Assembly: GCA_017541995.1 (NCBI GenBank)
Contig: JAFXYD010000098.1
Coordinates: 1 to 64,000, forward strand
Length of the DNA: 64,000 nucleotides
DNA from: Oscillospiraceae bacterium
GTDB lineage: Bacteria > Bacillota > Clostridia > Oscillospirales > Oscillospiraceae
Direction of reading: 5' to 3'
Part shown: positions 26,631-36,103 of the stretch, piece after piece
Layout of the letters: every line of letters begins with the position of its first letter
Numbering within the stretch: position 1 is the stretch's first letter
The notes under the pieces: model-generated
Told to the model about the DNA's origin: nothing
The model's database searches: none
Seen by the model: the letters and a program-made list of their open reading frames with translations, nothing else
Program-made: the position numbers and the translations under genes

Positions 26631-27077
26631 ATGATTCGGGAGGAGGTGAGCAGCACGGTCGGCAAGTACACCCACAATTTTGACCCCAAGGGTCGTCTCT
26701 TCGTCCCCGCCAAGCTCCGGGATGAGCTGGGCAGCGTCTTCTACGTGGTCATCGGCATGGAGAACAGTCTGCTGGTCTTCCCCGAGGCCAAATGGGCGGA
26801 GGTCATGGAGCGGATCAATGCCGCTCCCCTCTCCAACGCCAAGGCCAAGCGCTTTATTCTGGCCAACGTAGCCAAGTGCGAGCCCGACAAGCAGGGGCGC
26901 TTCGTGCTGCCCCCCACCCTGCGGAAGTACGCCCAGCTCAACGGCGACGTGACCTTTCTCGGGCAGGGCGACCACGCGGAGATCTGGGACGCCGCCGCCT
27001 ATGAGGCCAGCGAGAACGACTGGATCTTCGGCGGCAACGGCGACATGGCCAAGGCCTACGAGGAGCTGGGTCTATGA
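26631..27077 (+). CDS. mraZ: Transcriptional regulator MraZ
   Basis: A SpoVT/AbrB-fold regulator with the two repeated halves of MraZ: KYTHNFDPKGRLFVPAKLRDELG and KCEPDKQGRFVLPPTLRKYA. It heads the division and cell wall cluster and probably represses it. The start is uncertain: ATG 26631 gives 148 residues but has no ribosome site; GTG 26646 gives the usual 143 residues but lies only two bases after GGGAGG. A strong AGGAGGTGA overlaps this region, so a rare start codon near 26655 cannot be excluded. Confidence 0.93.
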   Translation: MIREEVSSTVGKYTHNFDPKGRLFVPAKLRDELGSVFYVVIGMENSLLVFPEAKWAEVMERINAAPLSNAKAKRFILANVAKCEPDKQGRFVLPPTLRKYAQLNGDVTFLGQGDHAEIWDAAAYEASENDWIFGGNGDMAKAYEELGL

Positions 27078-28009
27078 CGGAGTTTCACCATATATCTGTT
27101 TTATTAAAGGAATCCATCGAGGCTCTGAATATCCGGCCCGACGGGATCTACCTGGACGGCACCTTGGGCGGGGCGGGCCATTCCGCCGAGATCGCCCGGC
27201 GGCTGAGCGGCGGGACCCTCATCGGCGTGGACCGGGATCCCAAGGCCCTGACCGCGGCGGAGCAGCGCCTGGCCCCCTGGATGGACCGAGTGGAGCTGGT
27301 ACACAGCAATTTCCGGGAGCTGGACGCCATTCTGGACGGTCTGGGCATCCCGGCGGTGGACGGCATCCTGCTGGATCTGGGCGTCTCCTCCCCCCAGCTG
27401 GACGAGGCCGACCGGGGCTTCAGCTACATGGCCGACGCCCCCTTAGACATGCGCATGGACCCCTCCGACCCCCTGACGGCCTACGAGATCGTCAACACCT
27501 GGCCCCAGGAGGAGCTGCGCCGTATCCTCTTCAGCTACGGCGAGGAGCGCTACGCCCCCCTGATTGCCGCGGCCATTGTCCGGCGGCGGGAGCAGGCTCC
27601 CATTGAAAGCACTCTGGCGCTGGTGGACGTGATCCGGGGCGCCATGCCCCAGAAGGCCCTGCGGGAAAAGCAGCACCCCGCCAAGCGCAGCTTCCAGGCC
27701 CTGCGCATCGCCGTCAACGACGAGCTGGGAGCCGTGGACGCAGTGATGCAGCGGGCCATTGACCGGCTCAAGCCCGGCGGGCGGCTGGCGGTCATCACCT
27801 TCCACTCTCTGGAGGACCGCATCGTCAAAAACGCCATGGCCGAGGCCGTCCGGGGCTGCACCTGCCCCCCGGAATTCCCCGTCTGCGTCTGCGGCAAGAA
27901 GCCCCGGCTGAAGCTCATCGCCCGGAAGCCCATCGTCGCCGGGGAGGAGGAGCTGGAGCGGAACCCCAGAGCCCGCAGCGCCAAGCTGCGGGTCGCGGAA
28001 CGCCTGTAG
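27074..28009 (+). CDS. rsmH: 16S rRNA (cytosine1402-N4)-methyltransferase
   Basis: A 311-residue SAM-dependent enzyme (MraW) that methylates C1402 in the ribosomal P site. The SAM motif is GTLGGAGHS and the family marker LDLGVSSPQLDEADRGFS is intact, as is the C-terminal RNPRARSAKLR signature. It overlaps mraZ by four bases. The TAG stop is part of GTAGGGG, the border of a palindromic repeat that fills the gap to ftsL. Confidence 0.97.
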   Translation: MTEFHHISVLLKESIEALNIRPDGIYLDGTLGGAGHSAEIARRLSGGTLIGVDRDPKALTAAEQRLAPWMDRVELVHSNFRELDAILDGLGIPAVDGILLDLGVSSPQLDEADRGFSYMADAPLDMRMDPSDPLTAYEIVNTWPQEELRRILFSYGEERYAPLIAAAIVRRREQAPIESTLALVDVIRGAMPQKALREKQHPAKRSFQALRIAVNDELGAVDAVMQRAIDRLKPGGRLAVITFHSLEDRIVKNAMAEAVRGCTCPPEFPVCVCGKKPRLKLIARKPIVAGEEELERNPRARSAKLRVAERL

Positions 28010-28095
28010 GGGCGGCCACTGGCCGCCCGCGACACGCGTAACCCGCCGTCGAAGGCCTGAGCCCCGGGCGGGCGGCCAATGGCCGCCCCTACGAT
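28007..28095. repeat. Two GGCGGCC palindromes of the CCCTAC-bordered family
   Basis: Inverted copies at 28008-28030 and 28068-28094: GTAGGGGCGGCCACTGGCC at one end and GGCCAATGGCCGCCCCTACG at the other. They insert about 90 bp of non-coding DNA between rsmH and ftsL inside the division operon. Confidence 0.88.
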
Positions 28096-28116
28096 ATTTG
28101 AAAAGAGGTAATCAAC

Positions 28117-28623
28117 ATGCCTGATACCCGATACAATTTCAACGGCAGCGCGGCCTATGATTACCGCTCCAACGCGGTACCCAAGCCGCGGCCCGCGAGG
28201 CTGCCGGAGGAAAAGCCCCTTCTCCAGGGGAAGAAGGCCCCCAAGGCCAAGCTGACCATCGCCCCCCTGGCGGTGCTGGGTCTGGTGCTGACGGCGGTGC
28301 TGCTTCTGATGGTGGTCTACAGCTATGTGCAGCTCTACGAGGCCACGGACCGGGCCGGGGAGCTCAGCAAGGACCTGGCCGCCACCCAGGCGGACACCGC
28401 AAAGCTCCGCTCCAGCTATGAGAGCCGCATCGACCTGGCCGAGATTGAGGCCAAGGCCCGGGAGCTCGGCATGATGCAGCCCTCCACCCGGCAGACGGTG
28501 TACCTGAACATTCCCGGCGCCGACCACGCGGAGATTTTGCAGGTGGACCAGCGCAGCTTCCTGGAGAAGGCCTGGGACGCCCTGGCTGAAAACTTCCGGG
28601 GCGTGGTGGAATGTTTCCGCTGA
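28117..28623 (+). CDS. ftsL: Cell division protein FtsL/DivIC-like
   Basis: A 168-residue bitopic protein: basic cytoplasmic N-terminus of about 50 residues, one membrane helix (about 52-74), then a coiled-coil (ELSKDLAATQADTAKLRSSYESRI) on the outside. This and its place between rsmH and the PBP gene identify it as FtsL, part of the FtsQLB activator of septal wall synthesis. Sequence alone would not separate FtsL from DivIC. It starts at ATG 28117 after AAAAGAGG. Confidence 0.85.
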   Translation: MPDTRYNFNGSAAYDYRSNAVPKPRPARLPEEKPLLQGKKAPKAKLTIAPLAVLGLVLTAVLLLMVVYSYVQLYEATDRAGELSKDLAATQADTAKLRSSYESRIDLAEIEAKARELGMMQPSTRQTVYLNIPGADHAEILQVDQRSFLEKAWDALAENFRGVVECFR

Positions 28624-28637
28624 CGGAGCCATATACC

Positions 28638-28671
28638 AAAAAGGGGCGCGCACCCGGTGCCGCCCCTTTTT
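28638..28671 (+). terminator. Internal hairpin terminator between ftsL and PBP gene
   Basis: AAAAAGGGGCG and CGCCCCTTTTT (28638-28648, 28661-28671) form an 11-bp stem extended by GCACC/GGTGC. It has all features of an intrinsic terminator yet sits inside the operon, 32 bp before the PBP start, so it should lower or condition expression downstream. Confidence 0.8.
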
Positions 28672-28702
28672 ACGACGATTCCATATTTCGTGAGGTGATC
28701 CC

Positions 28703-31042
28703 ATGTCCAAAAAGCCGAACATCAAGCTGGTGAAGGCTCCGGCGGAGCCGCCTTATGACCGGGCCAGAGCCGGGCATGGGGTGCTGCGGCGCACCACCTT
28801 TATCATGGTCTTCATCGGGGTGATTCTCTTTATCCCGCTGATCTGGCAGCTCTTCCGGCTGATGATCCTCCAGCACGACCAGTATGAGTCCAGGGCCATC
28901 AGCAACCAGACCCGCTCCACCGCCGTCACCGCGGACCGGGGCGTGATCTACGACTGCAACATGAACATTCTGGCGGCCTCCAAGACCGTGGAGAACGTCT
29001 TCATCGACCCCTGGGAGATCCACAACGCCGAGGAGGACGTGGACTTCATCGCCAATGGCCTGGGGCAGATTCTGGAGGTGGACCCCGCCTTCATCAAGGA
29101 AAAGGCGGAGCTGCTGAACCGCCGCTACGAGGTCATTGCCCGGAAGCGGGACGCGGCGCAGACCGACCTGGTCCGCAGCTTCATCTCCGACAACAAGCTC
29201 ACGGGCATCCACCTGGAGTCCGACTCCCAGCGCTACTACCCCGCCGGCGAGACGGCGGCCCAGGTCATCGGCTTCACCAACGCCGAGAACGTGGGGGCCG
29301 AGGGTCTGGAGGCCTACTACGACGATCTGCTCCAGGGCACCGCGGGGGCCGTCATCACCACCCGGGGCAACTATGAGACCCGGATGCTCTATTCCTATGA
29401 AAAATACTACGAGGCCACCGACGGCAGCTCCCTGGTGCTGACTCTGGACTCCACGGTGCAGATGTACCTGGAGAAGAACCTGAAGGCCGCCATTGAGAAA
29501 TACGACGTGCAGAACGGCGCCTTCGGCATCATGATGGACGTGAACACCGGCGCCATTCTGGGCATGGCCATCGAGGGCAGCTACGACCCCAACCACTACC
29601 TGGAGATCACCGACCTCTCGGTGCTGGCGGAGCTGGAAAAGCTGGACGCGGAGATCGACAGCGTGCCCGAGGGCTCCGAGGCCTACGACAAGCTCATCGA
29701 CGAATACAACAGCACCGTGGCGGCGGCCCGGCTGAAGCAGTGGCGCAACCGCTGCGTCTCCGATGGCTACGAGCCCGGCTCCACCTTTAAGACCATCACC
29801 CTGGCGGCGGCCCTGGAGGAGGGCGTGGTGAACGAGGACTCCACCTTCTACTGCGGCGGCGCCAAGGACTACAAGGACCGGGAATCCACCCTCCACTGCT
29901 GGAAGAGCCAGGGCCACGGGCCCCAGTATCTGGCCAAGGCCCTGCAAAACTCCTGCAACATCGCCTTTGCCGACATCGGCGTGGCCCTGGGAGGCGGCGC
30001 CCTGTACGACTACATCGACGCCTTCGGCCTGCTGGAGCGCACCGGCGTGGACATGTCCGGCGAGGCCACCGGCGTCTTCCACACCCGGGCCAAGCTCATG
30101 GAGAACGCCCAGCTCACCACCGTGGCCTTCGGCCAGTCCGTGAAGCCCACCCCCATCCAGATGGTGCGGGCCATTGCCGCCGTGGTGAACGGGGGCTACG
30201 TGCTGCAGCCCTACGTGGTCTCCGAGGTGCTGGACGAAAACGGCAACGTCATTGAAAAGCACGGCAAGACCGTGATCCGCCAGGCCATCAGCGAGGACAC
30301 CTCCAAGGAAATGTGCAGGCTGATCCGCTCCGTGGTCACCGACGGCACCGCGGGCAACGCGGAGCTCCCGGGCTTCCGGGTGGGCGGCAAGACCGGCACC
30401 TCCGAGAAGCTGGACGTCTACGACGACAACGGCCAGCAGACCAAGGACCGCATCGTCTCCTTTGTGGGCGTGGCCCCCATGGACGATCCCCAGTACATCT
30501 GCCTGGTGGCGCTGGACACCCCCAGCCGCAAGACCGGCATCTACATCTCCGGCGGCGTCATGGCCGCCCCGGTGGTGCGGGACATCTTCGCTGACACCCT
30601 GCTCTACCTGGGGGTCCAGCCCGACTACACCAAGGTGGACATGAGCACCGTCAACGTCCAGATGCCCGACGTGCGGGATCTGACCCGGGAGGAGGCCGAC
30701 GCCATCCTGGCCGAGCAGAGTCTGAGCAGCGTCACCGTGGGCAGCGGCGGCAGCGTCACGGGCCAGATTCCCGCCCCCGGGGAGCTGCTGCCCGGCAATT
30801 CCCAGGTCATCCTCTATCTGGGCGAGGAGGTCCCCACGGATCTGGTCACCGTACCCAATCTCCGGGGCATGACCCAGAAGCAGGCCGGGGCCGCCATGGA
30901 CGGCAGCGCCCTGTATCTGCAAACCAAGGGCTCCACCCAGTATTACTCCGTGGTCACCGACCAGGAGCCCGCCGCCGGAACCCAGGTGCCCCGGGGCACC
31001 ACCGTCACCGTGGAGCTGACAGACCAGACGGCGATGGACTAA
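28703..31042 (+). CDS. Class B penicillin-binding protein with two PASTA domains
   Basis: A 779-residue septal transpeptidase (SpoVD/FtsI type). One N-terminal helix is followed by the PBP dimer domain and the transpeptidase with STFK (Ser360), SCN and KTGTS motifs. Two PASTA repeats follow (from about residues 653 and 715), which in Firmicutes mark both the sporulation enzyme SpoVD and the division enzyme PBP2B. As the only class B PBP in this cluster it is most likely the division enzyme; a second role in the spore cortex is possible. Confidence 0.93.
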   Translation: MSKKPNIKLVKAPAEPPYDRARAGHGVLRRTTFIMVFIGVILFIPLIWQLFRLMILQHDQYESRAISNQTRSTAVTADRGVIYDCNMNILAASKTVENVFIDPWEIHNAEEDVDFIANGLGQILEVDPAFIKEKAELLNRRYEVIARKRDAAQTDLVRSFISDNKLTGIHLESDSQRYYPAGETAAQVIGFTNAENVGAEGLEAYYDDLLQGTAGAVITTRGNYETRMLYSYEKYYEATDGSSLVLTLDSTVQMYLEKNLKAAIEKYDVQNGAFGIMMDVNTGAILGMAIEGSYDPNHYLEITDLSVLAELEKLDAEIDSVPEGSEAYDKLIDEYNSTVAAARLKQWRNRCVSDGYEPGSTFKTITLAAALEEGVVNEDSTFYCGGAKDYKDRESTLHCWKSQGHGPQYLAKALQNSCNIAFADIGVALGGGALYDYIDAFGLLERTGVDMSGEATGVFHTRAKLMENAQLTTVAFGQSVKPTPIQMVRAIAAVVNGGYVLQPYVVSEVLDENGNVIEKHGKTVIRQAISEDTSKEMCRLIRSVVTDGTAGNAELPGFRVGGKTGTSEKLDVYDDNGQQTKDRIVSFVGVAPMDDPQYICLVALDTPSRKTGIYISGGVMAAPVVRDIFADTLLYLGVQPDYTKVDMSTVNVQMPDVRDLTREEADAILAEQSLSSVTVGSGGSVTGQIPAPGELLPGNSQVILYLGEEVPTDLVTVPNLRGMTQKQAGAAMDGSALYLQTKGSTQYYSVVTDQEPAAGTQVPRGTTVTVELTDQTAMD

Positions 31043-31092
31043 GCGGCTTCGCAAAGCATGCGCAAGCTCCATTTCCAACACAGGAGGCAATT

Positions 31093-32532
31093 ATGAAACT
31101 CTCAGAGCTTTTGAAAGATATTCCCATTCTGGAAAGCAACTGCCCTTCCGATCTGGAGATCACCGGGGTCAGCTATGACTCCCGGCGGGTGGAGCCGGGT
31201 CACATGTTCGTGGCCGTGACGGGCTACGCCGCCGACGGGCACCAGTTCATCCCCAGCGCCCTGAGCAAAGGCGCGGTCTGCGTGCTCTGCGAGCGCAAGC
31301 CCCAGGGGGAGATCCCCTACGTCCTGGTGCCCGCCGCCCGGCCCGCGCTGGCGATGCTGGGGGCCAACTGGTACGGCCACCCGGCGGACCGGATGACCAT
31401 TCTGGGCGTCACCGGCACCAACGGCAAAACCAGCGTCACCTATCTCATGAAGGCCGTGCTGGAGCAGACCCTGGGGGCCAAGGTGGGCCTCATCGGCACC
31501 ATTCAGAACATGATCGGCAGCGAGATTCTGCACACCGAGCGCACCACCCCCGAGAGCTTTGAGCTCCAAGGGCTCTTCGCCCGGATGGCGGAGGAGGGCT
31601 GCACCCACGTGGTGATGGAGGTCTCCTCCATCGGCCTGTATCTGCACCGGGTGGACTGCGTGCCCTTCGCCGTGGGGGCCTTCACCAACCTCACCGAGGA
31701 TCACCTGGACTTCCACAAGACCATGGAGGCCTATCGCCAGGCCAAGGCCCTGCTCTTCCGGCGCTGCGGCTTCAGCGTCTTCAACATCGACGATCCCGAG
31801 GTGGCCCGCACCGTGGAGGAATCCGCCTGCTGGTCCCTCACCAGCTCCGCCCGGGGGGCGAAGGCGGATCTCACTGCCTCCGAGATTCAGCTGGCGGTGG
31901 ATCACGTCAGCTTCACCGCCCGCTACAAGGACGAGAGCTTCCCGGTCCGGGTGAACATCCCCGGCGGCTTCACCGTCTACAACGCTCTGACGGTGCTGGG
32001 CATGGCCATCGGCCTGGGCATCCGCCCGGAGGCCGCCGCCGAGGCCCTGGGCAGGGTCAGCGGCGTCACGGGCCGCCTGGAGGTGGTGCCCACCCCCGGC
32101 AAGGACTATACCGTCCTCATCGACTACGCCCACACCCCCGACGCCCTGGAGAACGTGCTGAACTCCCTCCGCAGCGGCTGCAAGGGGCGGCTCATCGCCG
32201 TTTTCGGCTGCGGCGGAGACCGGGATCCCATCAAGCGGCCCATCATGGGCCGGATCGGCGTCCGGCTGGCGGATCTGCCCATCATCACCTCCGACAATCC
32301 CCGCACCGAGGACCCGGAGAAGATCATCGCGGACATTCTCAAGGGCGTCAAGGAGCTTGACAAGCCCTACATCGTGGAGCCGGACCGCCGGGCCGCCATC
32401 GCCCGGGCCATGGCCGAGGCCCGAAAGGACGATATCATCGTCCTGTGCGGCAAGGGCCACGAGACCTATCAGGAAATTAACAAGGTGAAGTATCATCTGG
32501 ACGAACGGGAAGAGGTTGCGAAAAATCTATGA
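31093..32532 (+). CDS. murE: UDP-MurNAc-tripeptide ligase, meso-DAP type
   Basis: A 479-residue cytoplasmic ligase adding the third stem residue to UDP-MurNAc-L-Ala-D-Glu. The ATP loop is GVTGTNGKTS. The substrate motif is DNPR (SDNPRTEDP), which selects meso-diaminopimelate rather than lysine, so the organism should have DAP-type peptidoglycan. It starts after an AGGAGG site and overlaps murF by four bases. Confidence 0.97.
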   Translation: MKLSELLKDIPILESNCPSDLEITGVSYDSRRVEPGHMFVAVTGYAADGHQFIPSALSKGAVCVLCERKPQGEIPYVLVPAARPALAMLGANWYGHPADRMTILGVTGTNGKTSVTYLMKAVLEQTLGAKVGLIGTIQNMIGSEILHTERTTPESFELQGLFARMAEEGCTHVVMEVSSIGLYLHRVDCVPFAVGAFTNLTEDHLDFHKTMEAYRQAKALLFRRCGFSVFNIDDPEVARTVEESACWSLTSSARGAKADLTASEIQLAVDHVSFTARYKDESFPVRVNIPGGFTVYNALTVLGMAIGLGIRPEAAAEALGRVSGVTGRLEVVPTPGKDYTVLIDYAHTPDALENVLNSLRSGCKGRLIAVFGCGGDRDPIKRPIMGRIGVRLADLPIITSDNPRTEDPEKIIADILKGVKELDKPYIVEPDRRAAIARAMAEARKDDIIVLCGKGHETYQEINKVKYHLDEREEVAKNL

Positions 32533-33860
32533 TTACGCTGAAACAAGCCGCCGCCTGGTGCGGCGGGACGGTATTGCCGGAATATGAGAACGTGGAATTC
32601 TTCGGGGCCTGCAACGACTCCCGGAAGATTCAGCCGGGGCAGCTCTTCGCGGCCCTGGTGGCGGAGCGGGACGGCCACGACTACATTCCCGACGCCCTGA
32701 AAAACGGCGCCGCCGCGGTGCTGGGCCAGCGCCAGCTCCCCGGCGTGCCCATGATCGTGGTGCCAAACAGCGGCCGGGGGCTCATGGTGCTCGCCGCCGG
32801 GTGGCGGCGGGAGCTGGAGGGCACCCGCGTCATCGGTCTGACGGGCAGCGTGGGCAAGACCACCGCCAAGGAGATGTGCGCCGCGGCCTGCGGCAGCCTT
32901 CGCAGCACCGTGAAGACCCTGGGCAATCTCAATAACGAAATCGGCGTCCCCCTGACGGTGCTGAGCATTCCCCGGGGGACTGAATGCGCCGTGGTGGAGA
33001 TGGGCATGAGCAACGCCGGAGAGCTCTCCCGCCTCACCCGGATCGCCCGGCCCCACGTAGCCATCATCACCATGATCGGCAAGATGCACATTCAGAATTT
33101 CAAGGACGGCCAGGCTGGCATCTGCCGGGCCAAGCTGGAGATTCTGGAGGGCCTGGAGCCCGGCGGCACCGCCGTGCTCAACGGGGACGATCCCCTGCTG
33201 CGGGCCGCTGCCCCCGCCGTGAAGGCCCTGTGGTTCGGCCTGGGGCCGGACAACGACCTGCGGGCCGAGGAGATCCGCACCGACACCCGGGGCATCTCCT
33301 TTTTTGCCGTGGGTCTGGGGCAGCGGATCCCCGTGCGGCTGCCGGTGCCCGGGGAGCACAACGTCATGAACGCCCTGGCGGCCCTGCTGGCGGCCCAATG
33401 CGTGGGAATTCCCATGCAGACCGCTGCCGCGGCCCTGGCGGATTTCAAGAACACCGGCAACCGGATGCGGATCTTTGAGGCCAGGGGCTTCACCCTGCTG
33501 GCGGACTGCTACAACGCCGGGCCCGAGTCCACCCCCGCCGCCCTGAAGGTCCTGCGGGACCGGCCCGCCCGGGGCCGCCGCATCGCCGTGCTGGGGGATA
33601 TGCTGGAGCTGGGCGACCACGCCTCGGAAAGTCACCGGGCGGTGGGCGAGCTGGCGGCCCAATGCGCCGACCTGATCCTGGCCTACGGCCCCCTCAGCGC
33701 CGACATCGCCGCGGCGGCCGGAGACAAGGCCCGGCACTTCCTGGACAAGGCGGCCCTTCTGGCCGCCCTGCAGGAGCTGGCCCGCCCCGGCGACGCCATT
33801 CTCTTCAAGGCCAGCCACGGAATGTGCCTGGAGCAGGTGCTGAACGAATTCACAATGTAG
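32529..33860 (+). CDS. murF: UDP-MurNAc-tripeptide:D-Ala-D-Ala ligase
   Basis: A 443-residue ligase completing the pentapeptide precursor. ATP loop LTGSVGKTTAKEM, then LNNEIGVPLT and ADCYNAGPESTPAAL typical of MurF. It overlaps murE by four bases. The stop TAG lies in TGTAGAGGCGGCCAT, which looks like a decayed copy of the palindromic repeat border. Confidence 0.97.
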   Translation: MITLKQAAAWCGGTVLPEYENVEFFGACNDSRKIQPGQLFAALVAERDGHDYIPDALKNGAAAVLGQRQLPGVPMIVVPNSGRGLMVLAAGWRRELEGTRVIGLTGSVGKTTAKEMCAAACGSLRSTVKTLGNLNNEIGVPLTVLSIPRGTECAVVEMGMSNAGELSRLTRIARPHVAIITMIGKMHIQNFKDGQAGICRAKLEILEGLEPGGTAVLNGDDPLLRAAAPAVKALWFGLGPDNDLRAEEIRTDTRGISFFAVGLGQRIPVRLPVPGEHNVMNALAALLAAQCVGIPMQTAAAALADFKNTGNRMRIFEARGFTLLADCYNAGPESTPAALKVLRDRPARGRRIAVLGDMLELGDHASESHRAVGELAAQCADLILAYGPLSADIAAAAGDKARHFLDKAALLAALQELARPGDAILFKASHGMCLEQVLNEFTM

Positions 33861-33907
33861 AGGCGGCCATACCCATTCATTTACAGATATACACGGAGGA
33901 CATTCCT

Positions 33908-34918
33908 ATGAAAGACGGACAAATCATTGCTGCTCTCATCAGCATCGCGGCCTGCTTCGGCATTGCCCTGATCGCCGGGCGCTTTATCATTCCCTGGCTG
34001 CGGGCTCTGAAGGCCGGGCAGACCATCCGGGAGGTGGGCCCCAAGTGGCACAACTCCAAGGCCGGAACCCCCGCCATGGGCGGCCTGATCTTCATTCTCG
34101 CGGCGCTGATCGGGGTGCTGGTGCTGAGCATCGTCACCGGAACCTGGTCCTCCGCCCTGGTATTCGCCTTTGCCCTGATCTTCGGCGCCATCGGCTTTTT
34201 GGACGACTTCCGCAAGGTGAAGAAAAAGCAGAACGAGGGCCTCACCGCCCCCCAGAAATTCATGCTTCAGCTGGCGGCCTCCGCCCTCTACCTCTACATC
34301 CTCTATAAAATGGGCCACATGACCACGGATCTGTGGATTCCCTTCACCAGCGTCACCTGGCACATTCCCCTGTGGATCTACCTCTTCTTCGCGGTCTTTG
34401 TCATCGTGGGCACCGTCAACGCGGTGAATCTCACCGACGGCATCGACGGCCTGGCCACCGGCGTCACCATGCCTGTGATGATCTTCTTCCTGGTGACGGC
34501 CCTGGCTCTGAAAAAGGTGGAGCTGGCCCTCTTCCCCGCGGCCCTGCTGGGAGGTCTGGCAGGCTTCCTCTGCTACAACTTCCACCCCGCCAAGACCTTC
34601 ATGGGCGACACCGGCTCTCTCTTTCTGGGCGGCGCGGTCTGCGGCCTGGCCTTTGCCCTGGATATGCCTCTGATCCTCATTCTGGTGGGTCTGGTGTACA
34701 TCATTGAAACCGTCTCCGTCATTCTCCAGGTGGGCTTTTTCAAGCTCACCAAGCGCTTCTCCGCCGACCATCAGGGCCGCCGGATCTTCAAGATGACCCC
34801 CATTCACCACCACTTTGAGATGTGCGGCTGGTCCGAGATCAAGATCTGGCTCGTCTTCACCTGCGTCAGCGCCGTGATGTGCGTGCTGGCGTATCTGGCA
34901 ACCGCGCCGCTGCGATAA
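33908..34918 (+). CDS. mraY: Phospho-MurNAc-pentapeptide transferase
   Basis: A 336-residue membrane enzyme making lipid I. ATG 33908 follows ACGGAGGAC; the frame is open further upstream but inside murF. About ten helices, with the family motifs GTPAMGG, FLDDFRK, NLTDGIDGLATG and the histidine motif near FKMTPIHHHFE. All magnesium-binding Asp positions appear intact. Confidence 0.97.
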   Translation: MKDGQIIAALISIAACFGIALIAGRFIIPWLRALKAGQTIREVGPKWHNSKAGTPAMGGLIFILAALIGVLVLSIVTGTWSSALVFAFALIFGAIGFLDDFRKVKKKQNEGLTAPQKFMLQLAASALYLYILYKMGHMTTDLWIPFTSVTWHIPLWIYLFFAVFVIVGTVNAVNLTDGIDGLATGVTMPVMIFFLVTALALKKVELALFPAALLGGLAGFLCYNFHPAKTFMGDTGSLFLGGAVCGLAFALDMPLILILVGLVYIIETVSVILQVGFFKLTKRFSADHQGRRIFKMTPIHHHFEMCGWSEIKIWLVFTCVSAVMCVLAYLATAPLR

Positions 34919-34939
34919 AAGCCTGAGAAGGAGGCTGCT

Positions 34940-36103
34940 ATGGCCTTATTCAAACACAACAAGCCCGAGGCCCAGCCTCTGCGGGAGGACAGCACCGGCC
35001 TGCCGGATCTGCCCTTTCTGCTGCTGGTGGTGCTGCTGCTGATCATCGGTCTGGTGATGATGTTCTCCGCCAGCTACGCCCGGGCCAACTGGGATACCGG
35101 CAACTCCGCCTACTACTTCGTGCGGCAGGCGGGCTTTGCCGCGGGAGGCCTGGCCGTGATGCTGATTGTGGGCCGCCTGAACTACTTTATCTGGTATCGC
35201 ACCGCCATGCTGATCCTGGGGGGCTCCCTCTTTCTGCTGGCTCTGGTGCCCGTCATCGGCGTCACCGTCAACGGCGCCAAGCGCTGGATCTCTCTGGCGG
35301 GCATCCGCTTTCAGCCCTCTGAGGCTGCCAAGCTGGGCATGATCCTGGCCTTCGCCGCCATGATGGCCGTGTGGCAGGACAAAATGGAGAGCTTCCGCTA
35401 CGGCGTGCTGCCCTACGCCGGGGTCATGGCCCTGATCGCGGGTCTGCTGATCCTGGAAAAGCACCTCTCCGCAACCTTAATCATCTTCATCATCGGCGCC
35501 ATTATGATGCTGCTGGGCGGCACCAAGAAGCGCTGGTTCGTCATCGGCGGTCTGCTGGCCCTGGCCTTTCTCGCCATTTACCTCTCCACCAGAGGCTACG
35601 CCGGCAGCCGCATCGACGCCTGGCTCAACCCCGAGGCCGACGCCCAGGGCAGCGGCTATCAGGGCCTGCAGTCCCGCTACGCCATCGGCTCCGGCGGCTT
35701 CCTGGGCCTGGGTCTGGGCCGCAGCCGTCAGAAGTATCTCTATCTGCCCGAGGAACACAACGACTATATCTTCGCCATTGTCTGCGAGGAGCTGGGCTTC
35801 GTGGGAGCGGTGGGGATCCTGCTGCTCTTCGCCCTGCTGATTCTGCGGGGCTTCTGGATCGCCATTCACGCCCGGGACCGCTTCGGCACCCTGGTGGCGG
35901 CGGGGCTCACCACCAAGCTGGGCATCCAGGTCTTTTTCAACATCGGCGTGGTGACGGGCTTGCTGCCGCCCACGGGCATTTCCCTGCCCTTCTTCTCCTA
36001 CGGCGGCACCGCCCTGCTGCTGCAGCTTTTCGAGATGGGCGTCATTCTCAGCGTGTCCCGCTGGTGCGTCAACAGGGACAATCCGGGAAGGAGTAAAGCA
36101 TGA
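34940..36103 (+). CDS. ftsW: Septal peptidoglycan polymerase FtsW
   Basis: A 387-residue SEDS-family glycosyltransferase with ten helices. MMFSASYARA, NGAKRWI and the C-terminal GLLPPTGISLPFFSYGG are the SEDS signatures. It works with the class B PBP encoded upstream. It follows mraY by 21 bp, in the place where many genomes have murD, and overlaps murG by four bases. Confidence 0.95.
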   Translation: MALFKHNKPEAQPLREDSTGLPDLPFLLLVVLLLIIGLVMMFSASYARANWDTGNSAYYFVRQAGFAAGGLAVMLIVGRLNYFIWYRTAMLILGGSLFLLALVPVIGVTVNGAKRWISLAGIRFQPSEAAKLGMILAFAAMMAVWQDKMESFRYGVLPYAGVMALIAGLLILEKHLSATLIIFIIGAIMMLLGGTKKRWFVIGGLLALAFLAIYLSTRGYAGSRIDAWLNPEADAQGSGYQGLQSRYAIGSGGFLGLGLGRSRQKYLYLPEEHNDYIFAIVCEELGFVGAVGILLLFALLILRGFWIAIHARDRFGTLVAAGLTTKLGIQVFFNIGVVTGLLPPTGISLPFFSYGGTALLLQLFEMGVILSVSRWCVNRDNPGRSKA

